Source: Burkholderiales bacterium
Lineage (GTDB): Bacteria; Pseudomonadota; Gammaproteobacteria; Burkholderiales; Burkholderiaceae_C
NCBI GenBank assembly: GCA_016213325.1
Contig: JACRAY010000014.1
Coordinates: 1-64,000, forward strand
Direction: 5' to 3'
DNA length: 64,000 nt
The notes under the pieces are model-generated. The model saw only the letters and a list, made by a program, of their open reading frames with translations, did no database searches and was not told the origin of the DNA. Every line of letters begins with the position of its first letter. Positions within the stretch are counted from its first letter, which is position 1. Below are positions 57,079-64,000 of the stretch, one piece after another. The translations under genes and the position numbers were made by a program.

Positions 57079-57635
57079 GCGCCGTCGACTGGCTCAACCT
57101 GCTGCTGCACTTCGGCCTGCTGTCGCTGCTGACGGTGGGCGGTGCCGTGACGACCGCGCCCGACATGCACCGCTTCCTGGTGCAGGAAAAGCTGTGGCTC
57201 ACCGACCCGCAGTTCAGCGCCTCCATCGCCATCGCGCAGGCAGCCCCCGGGCCCAACGTGCTGTTCGTGGCGCTCATGGGCTGGAACGTGGGCCTGAACG
57301 CGGGCGGCATAGGCGCGGCCCTGTTCGGTGCGATGGTGGCCATGGTGGGGATCATGGTCCCTTCCAGCATGCTGAACTACTACACGACGCGCTGGAGCCA
57401 CCGCAACCGCGACCTGCGTGGCGTGCGCGCCTTCAAGCAGGGCATGGCGCCCGTGGTCATCGCGCTGCTGGTCGCCACGGGCTGGATCCTCGCCACCGGC
57501 GAATCGCCTCGCGGCAGCGACTGGCCGCTGTGGCTGGTGACGCTGGCCAGCGGCCTGGTCGTGTGGCGCACCAAGGTGCACCTGCTGTGGCTGCTGGGTG
57601 CCGGTGCGCTGCTCGGCTGGTTCGGGCTCGTCTAA
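57075..57635 (+). CDS. Chromate transporter subunit, C-terminal half type
   Basis: 186 residues, the partner short-chain CHR protein: LLLHFGLLSLLTVGGAVTTAPDMHRFLVQEKLWLTDPQFSASIAIAQAAPGPNVLFVALMGWNVGLNAGGIGAALFGAMVAM, again with the GG and PGP motifs. Its inverse topology relative to the first subunit is a family trait. The two genes overlap by four bases and would make one heterodimer. Chromate is the family substrate; the native anion may be another, such as sulfate. Confidence 0.92.
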   Translation: MSAVDWLNLLLHFGLLSLLTVGGAVTTAPDMHRFLVQEKLWLTDPQFSASIAIAQAAPGPNVLFVALMGWNVGLNAGGIGAALFGAMVAMVGIMVPSSMLNYYTTRWSHRNRDLRGVRAFKQGMAPVVIALLVATGWILATGESPRGSDWPLWLVTLASGLVVWRTKVHLLWLLGAGALLGWFGLV

Positions 57636-57964
57636 CGCGGGCTCTCGTAGAACACGTAGCTCACGAAGCCGCCGACCTCGAAGTAGACCTTCTTCTCCTG
57701 CGGGTCGACCACGCCGTTCAGGTTCTCGTCCAGCACGCCCCACCCGTAGCGGTAGTGGCGTGGCAGGTTGTCGTCGGTGCCCAGCGCCGTGCTCAGCTTG
57801 TCCACCTTGAGCCAGCGCTTGACCACCTTGTCGCCGCCATAAACCTCCAGCACGCCGTTGGTGCCGGTCCAGTTCTGGATGTCGCGGCTCAGCTTGTTCT
57901 GCTGCTCCTGGGTACAGGCGGCAACCAGGAGCAGCAGTGAGGCGGCCAGCAGTTTCTTCATCAT
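57632..57964 (-). CDS. Small putative lipoprotein
   Basis: 110 residues starting [22 protein letters not shown], with a clear lipobox (LVAAC) for acylation of Cys 17 or so. The mature part (TNGVLEVYGGDKVVKRWLKVDKLSTALGTDDNLPRHYRYGWGVLDENLNGVVDPQEKKVYFEVGGFVSYVFYESP) is beta-rich and has a DENLNGVVD loop resembling an EF-hand-like turn. Function unknown. Its tandem ATGs overlap the sirtuin stop, so the two are coupled. Confidence 0.85.
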   Translation of the reverse strand: MMKKLLAASLLLLVAACTQEQQNKLSRDIQNWTGTNGVLEVYGGDKVVKRWLKVDKLSTALGTDDNLPRHYRYGWGVLDENLNGVVDPQEKKVYFEVGGFVSYVFYESPR

Positions 57965-58677
57965 TCGTCCAACAGGTAAGGCAGGAGTTGCGCGGCGGTT
58001 CCCCGCAGCACGGCGTCGGCGGCGTCGTCCAGTTCGCTTTCGCCCGGGTTCACGACGACCACCCGGCCCGCGGTGGTGCGCGCAAGGCCGGCCGCCGGGT
58101 ACACCATGCCGGATGTGCCCACCACGAGCATGAGTTCGCAAGCTTGCGCGGCCCGCTCGGCTTCGGCCAGTTCGGCCGGCGGCAGCATTTCGCCGAACCA
58201 CACCACGCCCGGGCGCCGCATGTTGCCGCAAACCGGGCAACGCGGGGGCGCATGGCCCACCGTCGCGGCCGGATCGCAGCAGGCCTTGGGCACATCCAGC
58301 CATTTGTCTTCGGCGATGTTCCCATGCAGCGCCAGCACGCCGGCAGAGCCGGCCCGCTGGTGCAGGCCGTCGACGTTCTGCGTGATGACGGTCATGCGCC
58401 CCGGATGGCGCTGCTGGAAAGCAGCAATGGCCCGGTGTCCCGCATTGGGCTCGACCTCGCGCAGCTTCGCGCGGCGCGAGGCGTACCACTCCCACACCAT
58501 CTTCGGGTCGGCCCGGAAAGCTTCGGGCGTGGCCAGGTCTTCCGGCCGGTACTTGGCCCACAGGCCGGTCTGCGCGTCGCGGAAAGTGGGCACGCCCGAC
58601 TCGGCGCTCATGCCGGCACCCGACAGCACGGCGATGTGCCGCGCCGCCCTCACCCAGTCGCGCACGGCCTGCTTCAT
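57961..58677 (-). CDS. cobB: NAD-dependent protein deacylase, Sir2 family
   Basis: 238 residues from the ATG at 58677. Sirtuin motifs: [41 protein letters not shown], zinc cysteines in PKACCDP and [16 protein letters not shown] and [14 protein letters not shown]. It removes acetyl or acyl groups from lysines using NAD+. Gene order with rlmB (ATGA-type overlap) and the small lipoprotein suggests one - strand transcript. Confidence 0.93.
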   Translation of the reverse strand: MKQAVRDWVRAARHIAVLSGAGMSAESGVPTFRDAQTGLWAKYRPEDLATPEAFRADPKMVWEWYASRRAKLREVEPNAGHRAIAAFQQRHPGRMTVITQNVDGLHQRAGSAGVLALHGNIAEDKWLDVPKACCDPAATVGHAPPRCPVCGNMRRPGVVWFGEMLPPAELAEAERAAQACELMLVVGTSGMVYPAAGLARTTAGRVVVVNPGESELDDAADAVLRGTAAQLLPYLLDE

Positions 58678-59408
58678 GTCCGCTGGCGCACCGCTTCGTA
58701 CAGGCAGATGCCGCTGGCCACCGACACGTTCAGGCTCTCGACGGCGCCCTTCATGGGGATGCCCACCAGCTCGTCGCAGGTCTTGCGGGTGAGCTGGCGC
58801 ATGCCCGTCCCCTCGGCGCCCATGACCAGCGCCACCGGCGCCTTCAGGTCGGCCTGGTAGACCGTCTTGCCCGCGTCGTCGGACAGGCCCAGGCACCAGA
58901 TGCTGCGCTCCTTCAGCTCGCCCAGGGTGCGCGCCAGGTTGGTCACCATGAAATAGGGCACCGTTTCCGAGGCGCCGCTGGCCACCTTGGCGACAGTGGC
59001 GTTGATACCCACGGCGTGGTCTTTGGGCGCTATCACGGCATGCACGCCGGCGCCGTCGGCCACGCGCAGGCAGGCACCCAGGTTGTGCGGGTCGGTCACG
59101 CCGTCCAGCACCAGCAGCAGCGGCGGCCCCGCCACGGCATCCAGCAGGTCGTCCAGCGATTTCACCATCGGCATGGCCTGCACCCGGGCCACCACCCCCT
59201 GGTGGCCGACGCCCCCCGCCATCTTGGCCAGGCGCTGGGCATCCGCCTCGATCACCCGCACCCCGGCTTCGCCCGCGCGCTGCACGAACTGCCGCATGCG
59301 CGCATCCCTTCGGGCCGGATCCACGTATATCTCCACCATGGACTGCGGGGCGGTTTTCAGCCGCACGCCGACCGCATGGAACCCGAAAAGGACCTTGGGT
59401 GAACTCAT
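58674..59408 (-). CDS. rlmB: 23S rRNA (guanosine-2251-2'-O)-methyltransferase
   Basis: 244 residues of the SpoU/TrmH family. The N-terminal substrate-binding domain ([28 protein letters not shown]) is followed by [32 protein letters not shown] (motif 1), [46 protein letters not shown] (motifs 2 and 3, the knot that binds S-adenosylmethionine). The RGS/RlmB subgroup start and length match. It is divergent from the heme-sensor gene across a 72-base spacer. Confidence 0.94.
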   Translation of the reverse strand: MSSPKVLFGFHAVGVRLKTAPQSMVEIYVDPARRDARMRQFVQRAGEAGVRVIEADAQRLAKMAGGVGHQGVVARVQAMPMVKSLDDLLDAVAGPPLLLVLDGVTDPHNLGACLRVADGAGVHAVIAPKDHAVGINATVAKVASGASETVPYFMVTNLARTLGELKERSIWCLGLSDDAGKTVYQADLKAPVALVMGAEGTGMRQLTRKTCDELVGIPMKGAVESLNVSVASGICLYEAVRQRT

Positions 59409-59422
59409 TAGGCGATTATCCC

Positions 59423-59451
59423 TTGGGTGTTACAGGGGTCCCCTGTATAGA
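59423..59451 (+). promoter_or_regulatory. Promoter with 17-bp palindromic operator
   Basis: TTGGGT (59423-59428) and TATAGA (59446-59451) are 17 bases apart, a sound sigma-70 spacing. The spacer carries TACAGGGG-T-CCCCTGTA (59431-59447), a perfect 8-bp-arm palindrome that reaches the -10. This predicts a regulator controlling the heme-sensor/kinase-cyclase pair. The ribosome site GAGGGGAG lies before the ATG at 59481. Confidence 0.6.
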
Positions 59452-59480
59452 ATCGTATTCATTAACGAGGGGAGTGCGGC

Positions 59481-60353
59481 ATGGGACTGCGCCTTAAATT
59501 CAACCTGGTGCTGATCGTGGTGTTCCTGGCGGGCTTCGCCGCGGCCGGGGCCGTCTCGCGCCAGCTCCTGGTCGAGAACGCGCGCGAAGAAGTGATCCGC
59601 GAGGCGCGGCTGATGATGGAAGCTGCCCTTTCGGTGCGCACCTACACGGTTGAGCAGGTCCGCCCGCACCTGATCAAGCAGATCGACGAAGTGTTCCTGC
59701 CGCAGACGGTGCCCGCGTTCGCCGCCGCGGAGGCAACCAACCACCTGCGAAAGAAGTACCGCGAATACAGCTACAAGGAAGCCACGCTCAACCCCACCAA
59801 CCCGCGCAACCGCACGCTGGACTGGGAGGCCGACATCGTCAACCGCTTCCGCCAGTACCCGGAGGTGAAGGAACAGGTGTCCGAGCGCCAGACCTCCAGC
59901 GGCCGCAGCCTGTTCATCGCCCATCCCATCCAGATTTCCAATCCCGCCTGCCTGCAGTGCCACAGCACGCCCGCGGCGGCGCCCCCTTCGATGCTGAAGG
60001 TGTACGGCGAAGCCAACGGCTTCGGCTGGAAGCACAACGAAATCGTCGGCGCGCAGCTGGTGACGGTGCCCATGGAAGTGCCGCTGCGCAATGCCGACCG
60101 CGCCTTCACCACCTTCATGGCGTCGCTGGCGGGGGTATTCGCCGCGGTGTTCGTCGTGCTGAACATCATGCTGAGCTGGCTGATCGTGCGGCCCATCCGC
60201 AAGATGTCCGAGGCCGCCGACAAGATCAGCACCGGCGACTTCGACGAGCCCGAGTTCAAGGACAAGGGCACGGACGAAATGGCCGTCCTGGGCAGCTCGT
60301 TCAACCGCATGCGCCGCAGCCTCGAGAAGGCCATGCAGATGATCGGCGACTGA
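59481..60353 (+). CDS. Membrane heme-binding sensor with Tll0287-like (DUF3365) and HAMP domains
   Basis: 290 residues. The first helix (LVLIVVFLAGFAAAGAV, about 10-27) is followed by a periplasmic Tll0287-like domain with the c-heme motif CLQCHSTP near 158. A second helix (FMASLAGVFAAVFVVLNIML) leads to HAMP (VRPIRKMSEAADKISTGDFDEP) and a short coiled tail (AVLGSSFNRMRRSLEKAMQMIGD). No output domain exists, so the signal must go to a partner. The kinase-cyclase gene begins 11 bases later. Inferred: a redox or gas sensor driving that enzyme. Confidence 0.88.
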   Translation: MGLRLKFNLVLIVVFLAGFAAAGAVSRQLLVENAREEVIREARLMMEAALSVRTYTVEQVRPHLIKQIDEVFLPQTVPAFAAAEATNHLRKKYREYSYKEATLNPTNPRNRTLDWEADIVNRFRQYPEVKEQVSERQTSSGRSLFIAHPIQISNPACLQCHSTPAAAPPSMLKVYGEANGFGWKHNEIVGAQLVTVPMEVPLRNADRAFTTFMASLAGVFAAVFVVLNIMLSWLIVRPIRKMSEAADKISTGDFDEPEFKDKGTDEMAVLGSSFNRMRRSLEKAMQMIGD

Positions 60354-60363
60354 CCGGCCCCGG

Positions 60364-62478
60364 ATGAATACGCCCGGCGCCCCGCCTGCGCCGTCGCACG
60401 CGACGGATGCCATTGCGCTGCCGGCCGGCTATCGCCTGGACGAATACGAGGTCCAGCGCCCGCTGGGCGGCGGCGGCTTCGGCATCACCTACCTGGCGCG
60501 CGACGGCAACCTCGACCTGCCCGTTGCGCTGAAGGAGTACTTCCCGTCCGACCTCGCCACGCGCGCCACCGACCTGCGCGTGCTGGTGCGCAACGCCGAC
60601 GAAGAGCACGAGGGCCAGTTCGAATGGGGACTGGAGCGCTTCCTCGACGAAGCACGCGCGCTGGCGGCGTTCCGCCACCCCAACATCATCCGCGTGCTGC
60701 GCTACTTCCGTGCCAACGGCACGGCCTACATCGTGATGGAGTATGAGACGGGGCTCGCGCTGAAGCGCTGGGTGCCGCAGAACGCGCCGCTGACGCAACG
60801 CGCGGTGCTGGGCATCGCCAAGCCCCTGCTCGACGGGCTGGAACAGGTGCACACCGCGGGCTTCCTGCACCGCGACATCAAGCCCGACAACATCTACGTG
60901 CGCGCCGACAACTCGCCGGTGCTGCTGGACTTCGGCTCGGCGCGGCGCTATGCCGCCAACAAGGACTTCACCAACATCGTGAGCCCGGGCTTCGCGCCGT
61001 TCGAGCAGTATCACTCGCAGGGCAACCAGGGCCCGTGGTCCGACATCTACTCGCTGGGCGCGGTGCTGTACTGGATGGTCACGGGCAAGAAGCCGGTGGA
61101 GGCGGCGGCGCGCGTGAAGACCGACACGATGATCCCGGCCAGCCAGCTCGCGGAAGCCGCCGTCTATGGCGAGCCGCTGCTTGCCGCCATCGACTGGGCG
61201 CTGCAGCCCGAGGAAGGCCGGCGCCCGCAGTCGGTGCAGGAGTACCGCGTGGCGCTCACCGGCTCGGCCAACGTCGACCTGGAACTGCCCCACGATGGCG
61301 CGGCCGACCGGGGCGGGATCGCGGCGTCGGGCTATGCCAAGTCGATGCCGTCGGCGGGCTCCAGCAGCTCGCAGAAGCGCAACCTGCTGGGCACCATCCT
61401 GTTCCTCGACCTGGTGGGCTACTCGGTGCGCTCGGTGGACGACCAGGCGGCGATCAAGCGGATGTTCAACGAGCTGATCGGCAAGGCCCTGCGCGGCGTG
61501 GCCGAGGAAAGCCGGATCGCGGTGGATACCGGCGAAGGTGCCGCCATCTGCTTCATGGGCGACCCCGAGGAGGCACTCAACTCCGCGCTGCTGCTGCGCG
61601 ACCTGCTGGGCCAGCGCTACCGCAACCTGCTGTCGGTGCGCATCGGCCTGCATATGGGGCCGGTGCGCGTGGTGACCGACCTGAACGGCAGCGTCAACGT
61701 GATCGGCGACGGCATCAACGTGGCGCGCCGCGTGATGGACTTCGCGCAGCCCAACCAGGTGCTGGTCTCGCGCGGCTACTACGACGTCATTTCGCGCATC
61801 ACCGACGACACCGCCGACATGTTCATGTACCTCGGCAACTTCGAGGACAAGCACGGGCGCATGCACGAGCTGTACGCCGTGGGCTCGGGCCAGCGCACCG
61901 TCACCACGCGCAAGGAGTTCCCGTCCGAGGCGTCGCGCACGCCCTTGCCGCTGTCCGACCAGCTCACCGACGAGACGCTGCACGACGTCGAAGTCGAACT
62001 CGCCCGCCACATCGGCCCGCTCTCGCGCGTGCTGGTGAACAAGGCGCGGCCGCTGGCAGCCACTGTGCACGAACTGCGCGAGGCCCTGGCCCCCACCATC
62101 CAGGAAGCCAAGGCGCGCGAGCTGTTCCTGAGCGGTGCCGTCACCGCCAGCCACCCGCCCAGCCACCCGGCGTCGAAGGCGCGCAGCCAGACGCAACCGC
62201 GGTCGTCGATCTCCGGGGCACCCAGCCAGCCGGCCAGCACGCGGCCTTCGCAGCCCACGACCGGGGGCGAGGTGGGCCCGGAAGACCTGGCGGCGATGGA
62301 AGTCACCCTCAGCAAATTCATCGGGCCGATGGCCCGCATCGTGGTGCGCAAGGAGTCGGCCCGCGCTGCCACTTTCCGCGAACTGGTGGCGGCCCTGGCG
62401 TCCAACATCGACAAGAAGGACCAGCGCGAACCCTTCCTGGCGGCGCTGCACAAGGCGCTGCCGCGGCGAATGTTCTAG
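60364..62478 (+). CDS. Ser/Thr protein kinase fused to class III nucleotide cyclase and two C-terminal helical repeats
   Basis: 704 residues. An STK domain (about 25-290) has LGGGGFGITYLA, the lysine in VALKEYFPSDL, HRDIKPDN and DFGSARRYA. A class III cyclase domain (about 340-515) has the first metal Asp in LFLDLVGYSVRSVDD, and VIGDGINVARRVMD with the transition-state Asn and Arg. The second metal position reads DTGEGAAICF, a glutamate where aspartate is usual. Two related repeats (about 530-580, VEVELARHIGPLSRVLVNKA..., and 650-700, MEVTLSKFIGPMARIVVRKE...) close the protein across a Ser/Pro linker. It likely acts with the upstream heme sensor. Cyclase activity is uncertain. Confidence 0.9.
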   Translation: MNTPGAPPAPSHATDAIALPAGYRLDEYEVQRPLGGGGFGITYLARDGNLDLPVALKEYFPSDLATRATDLRVLVRNADEEHEGQFEWGLERFLDEARALAAFRHPNIIRVLRYFRANGTAYIVMEYETGLALKRWVPQNAPLTQRAVLGIAKPLLDGLEQVHTAGFLHRDIKPDNIYVRADNSPVLLDFGSARRYAANKDFTNIVSPGFAPFEQYHSQGNQGPWSDIYSLGAVLYWMVTGKKPVEAAARVKTDTMIPASQLAEAAVYGEPLLAAIDWALQPEEGRRPQSVQEYRVALTGSANVDLELPHDGAADRGGIAASGYAKSMPSAGSSSSQKRNLLGTILFLDLVGYSVRSVDDQAAIKRMFNELIGKALRGVAEESRIAVDTGEGAAICFMGDPEEALNSALLLRDLLGQRYRNLLSVRIGLHMGPVRVVTDLNGSVNVIGDGINVARRVMDFAQPNQVLVSRGYYDVISRITDDTADMFMYLGNFEDKHGRMHELYAVGSGQRTVTTRKEFPSEASRTPLPLSDQLTDETLHDVEVELARHIGPLSRVLVNKARPLAATVHELREALAPTIQEAKARELFLSGAVTASHPPSHPASKARSQTQPRSSISGAPSQPASTRPSQPTTGGEVGPEDLAAMEVTLSKFIGPMARIVVRKESARAATFRELVAALASNIDKKDQREPFLAALHKALPRRMF

Positions 62479-62513
62479 GGCATCGTCGTTCGGCTTTCAG
62501 TGCCTTCGGGTTG

Positions 62514-62627
62514 GGTCTTGAACGCAGAAGGCGCAGAAGGAAGTCAAGAAGACGCAGAAGAAGAAAAATCCTTTGGATTCCTTCTGCGTCTTTTTGTATT
62601 TCTTCTGCGTCTTCTGCGTTCAAGACC
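62514..62627. repeat. Dispersed palindromic repeat element, complete copy
   Basis: Outer arms 62514-62539 and 62602-62627 are 26-base reverse complements with one mismatch. Inside is a second stem (GACGCAGAAG with CTTCTGCGTC) topped by AATCC-TTT-GGATT. The 29 bases at 62603-62631 are identical to 24363-24391 between ilvI and ilvH. It lies between the convergent kinase-cyclase and YbbA-like genes, where it could terminate both. Confidence 0.8.
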
Positions 62628-62645
62628 TTCGAGGAAAGCCCAAAC

Positions 62646-63347
62646 TCAAGCAACAGCCCGCAACCCCGGCTCCCCCGAAGGCACGATGCGCCCGGCCTCG
62701 ATGGTGATGCGACGCTCGCAGCGCGCGGCAATCTGCCGGTCATGCGTCACCAGCACCAGCGTCGTGCCCTGCTCGCGGTTCAGGTCGAACATCAGCTGCA
62801 TCACGGTTTCGCCGGTGGCGAAGTCCAGGCTGCCCGTGGGTTCGTCGGCCAGCAGCACTGCAGGCTGGACCACGAAGCCGCGCGCCAGCGCCACGCGTTG
62901 CTGCTCGCCCCCCGAGAGCACCTTCGGGTAGTGGCCCAGCCGCTGGGACAGCCCGACGCGGCCCAGCATCTCGGTGGCCGCCTTGCGGGCATCCCTGCGG
63001 CCGGCCAGTTCCAGCGGCAGCATCACGTTTTCCAGCGCGGTCAGGTTGCCCATGAGCTGGAAGCTCTGGAACACGAAGCCGACCTGCCGCGCCCTGAGCG
63101 CGGCGCGCTCGTCCTCGTCGATGGCGAACAGGTCCTGCCCGGCCAGCCGCACCGTGCCGGTGGTGGGCGTGTCGAGCCCCGCGATGATGGACAACAGCGT
63201 GCTCTTGCCCGAGCCCGAGGCGCCGACGATGGCCGCCGTCTCCTTGCGCGAGAGCGAAAAGTCGATATCGCGCAAAATGTCGAGCGTACCGGTGGAATCG
63301 GTCACCGACTTGGATACCCGCTCGACGGCAATGATGGTTTCGGACAT
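62646..63347 (-). CDS. ABC transporter ATP-binding protein, LolD/YbbA type
   Basis: 233 residues. Walker A GASGSGKST, Q-loop FVFQSFQLMGNLTALENV, signature LSGGEQQRVALARG, Walker B VLLADEPTGSLD and H-loop VTHD are all intact. It is the nucleotide-binding partner of a MacB/FtsX-like permease, not present here. As in E. coli (ybbA beside tesA), it diverges from the TesA gene, and the two ATGs overlap (CATG). The tesA context favours YbbA over LolD. Confidence 0.93.
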   Translation of the reverse strand: MSETIIAVERVSKSVTDSTGTLDILRDIDFSLSRKETAAIVGASGSGKSTLLSIIAGLDTPTTGTVRLAGQDLFAIDEDERAALRARQVGFVFQSFQLMGNLTALENVMLPLELAGRRDARKAATEMLGRVGLSQRLGHYPKVLSGGEQQRVALARGFVVQPAVLLADEPTGSLDFATGETVMQLMFDLNREQGTTLVLVTHDRQIAARCERRITIEAGRIVPSGEPGLRAVA

Positions 63348-63987
63348 GGTGGTTTCGCGTTGGTCGCGCCGTGACTTTATCGTGGCAGGCTTAGCTGCGT
63401 GTTATGCGGGGCATGCGGCCGCCGCGGCGCCGGTGATCGTGGTGGTGGGCGACTCCATGAGCGCCGAATACGGCATCCGCCGCGGCACCGGCTGGGTCGC
63501 CCTGCTGCAGCAGCGGCTCGACCGGGAGAAACTGGCCGCCAGGGTGGTCAATGCCAGCATCAGTGGCGACACCACCTCCGGCGGCCGGTCGCGGCTGGCC
63601 GGGGTATTGAAGCAGCACAAGCCCACGCACGTGGTGCTGGAACTCGGCGGCAACGACGCCTTGCGCGGGCTGTCCTTGAGTATGACCGAAGACAACCTGT
63701 CGGCCATGGTGAAGACCGCCCAGGCGGCTGGCGCCAGGGTCTTGCTGGTCGGCATGCAGGTGCCGCCCAACTACGGCGCCGACTACGCCAACCGCTTCTC
63801 CGGCCTGTTCGCCAAGGTGGCCAGGGAGCACCGGGCGGGCCTGGTGCCCTTCCTGCTGAAGGGCCTGGCCGACGACGGTGCCGAGCCCACGAAGTACTTC
63901 CTGCCTGACCGCATTCACCTGAAGGAAGAGGCGCAGCCGCGCATCCTCGACAACGTCTGGCCTGAATTGAAGAAGTTGCTCAAGTGA
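63346..63987 (+). CDS. tesA: Arylesterase/acyl-CoA thioesterase I (TesA-like, SGNH hydrolase)
   Basis: 213 residues from the ATG overlapping the divergent ABC gene. A twin-arginine-like signal (RWSRRDFIVAGLAACYAGHAAAAA) directs it to the periplasm. SGNH blocks: VVGDSMSAEYGI (nucleophile Ser), NASISGDTTSGG (Gly), LELGGNDALRG (Asn) and LPDRIHLKEEAQ (Asp and His). It hydrolyses acyl-CoA or aryl esters. Just after its TGA, a GTG that overlaps the stop could start a further gene, cut by the window end. Confidence 0.93.
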   Translation: MVVSRWSRRDFIVAGLAACYAGHAAAAAPVIVVVGDSMSAEYGIRRGTGWVALLQQRLDREKLAARVVNASISGDTTSGGRSRLAGVLKQHKPTHVVLELGGNDALRGLSLSMTEDNLSAMVKTAQAAGARVLLVGMQVPPNYGADYANRFSGLFAKVAREHRAGLVPFLLKGLADDGAEPTKYFLPDRIHLKEEAQPRILDNVWPELKKLLK

Positions 63988-64000
63988 GTGTGCATCCGAT

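Overview
The window is a GC-rich, densely coded chromosomal segment. Gene order and protein families point to a betaproteobacterium of the order Burkholderiales, most likely family Comamonadaceae (Ramlibacter/Variovorax-like). The main reasons are the ilvI-ilvH-ilvC-pssA-leuA block, the sigma factor-DUF3619-DUF3106-RDD block, the aat-bpt pair, a VpsR-type regulator and the P-II/nadE neighbours. This is inferred from families; no database search was run. No rRNA, tRNA, CRISPR array, insertion sequence or prophage was seen.

Layout. (1) 1-10.9 kb: the 3' part of a giant type I-secreted repeat adhesin, a TolC-type outer-membrane protein with an unusual NTF2-like tail, and a fusion of a cyanophycin-synthetase-like ATP-grasp to a glycosyltransferase, all on + and tightly spaced. 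This is the best candidate for an undescribed surface-modification or secretion system. (2) 10.9-13.3 kb: the N-degron transferases aat and bpt, then an IclR regulator with a palindromic operator. (3) 13.3-17.2 kb (-): a respiratory sulfur module (octaheme cytochrome c of the tetrathionate reductase family, membrane cytochrome b, monoheme cytochrome c, triple-rhodanese protein) behind an FNR-type box. (4) 17.2-26.4 kb (-): pbpG, then branched-chain amino-acid synthesis: ilvI, ilvH, ilvC, pssA, a leucine-rich leader peptide with attenuator, and two different overlapping leuA genes. (5) 26.4-29.2 kb (+): sigma factor, DUF3619, DUF3106, RDD and LOG-family genes.

(6) 29.3-35.7 kb: P-II and nadE (-), then a FemAB/GNAT-like protein, a wax ester synthase/DGAT-type acyltransferase, a lipase-like hydrolase, a DUF3606-like small protein and a DUF2059 protein. 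(7) 35.8-42.1 kb: a VpsR-like regulator lacking the GAFTGA motif, an FtsH-like AAA metalloprotease, a structured intergenic region that may encode a small RNA, an IlvD-family sugar-acid dehydratase, and two small paralogous unknown proteins. (8) 42.2-48 kb: J-domain, VOC, glycosyltransferase and TerB proteins, and a second RTX protein broken by a one-base insertion. (9) 48-53.1 kb: acyl-CoA dehydrogenase, a decayed M19 dipeptidase, thiolase and a FadB-type enzyme (beta-oxidation).

(10) 53.1-57.6 kb: a SorAB-type sulfite dehydrogenase (-), a MarR-GNAT fusion regulator, an EamA exporter and a two-gene chromate transporter. (11) 57.6-64 kb: lipoprotein, sirtuin and rlmB (-), a heme-binding HAMP sensor followed by a Ser/Thr kinase-nucleotide cyclase fusion behind a palindrome-containing promoter, and a divergent YbbA-type ABC ATPase/TesA pair.

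Themes are surface adhesion and secretion (two RTX proteins, TolC, VpsR-like regulator, glycosyltransferases), sulfur redox chemistry (octaheme operon, rhodaneses, sulfite dehydrogenase) and nitrogen/branched-chain metabolism. Start codons were often moved inward from the longest open frame on the basis of ribosome binding sites, stop/start overlaps and family N-termini; these choices are stated per gene.
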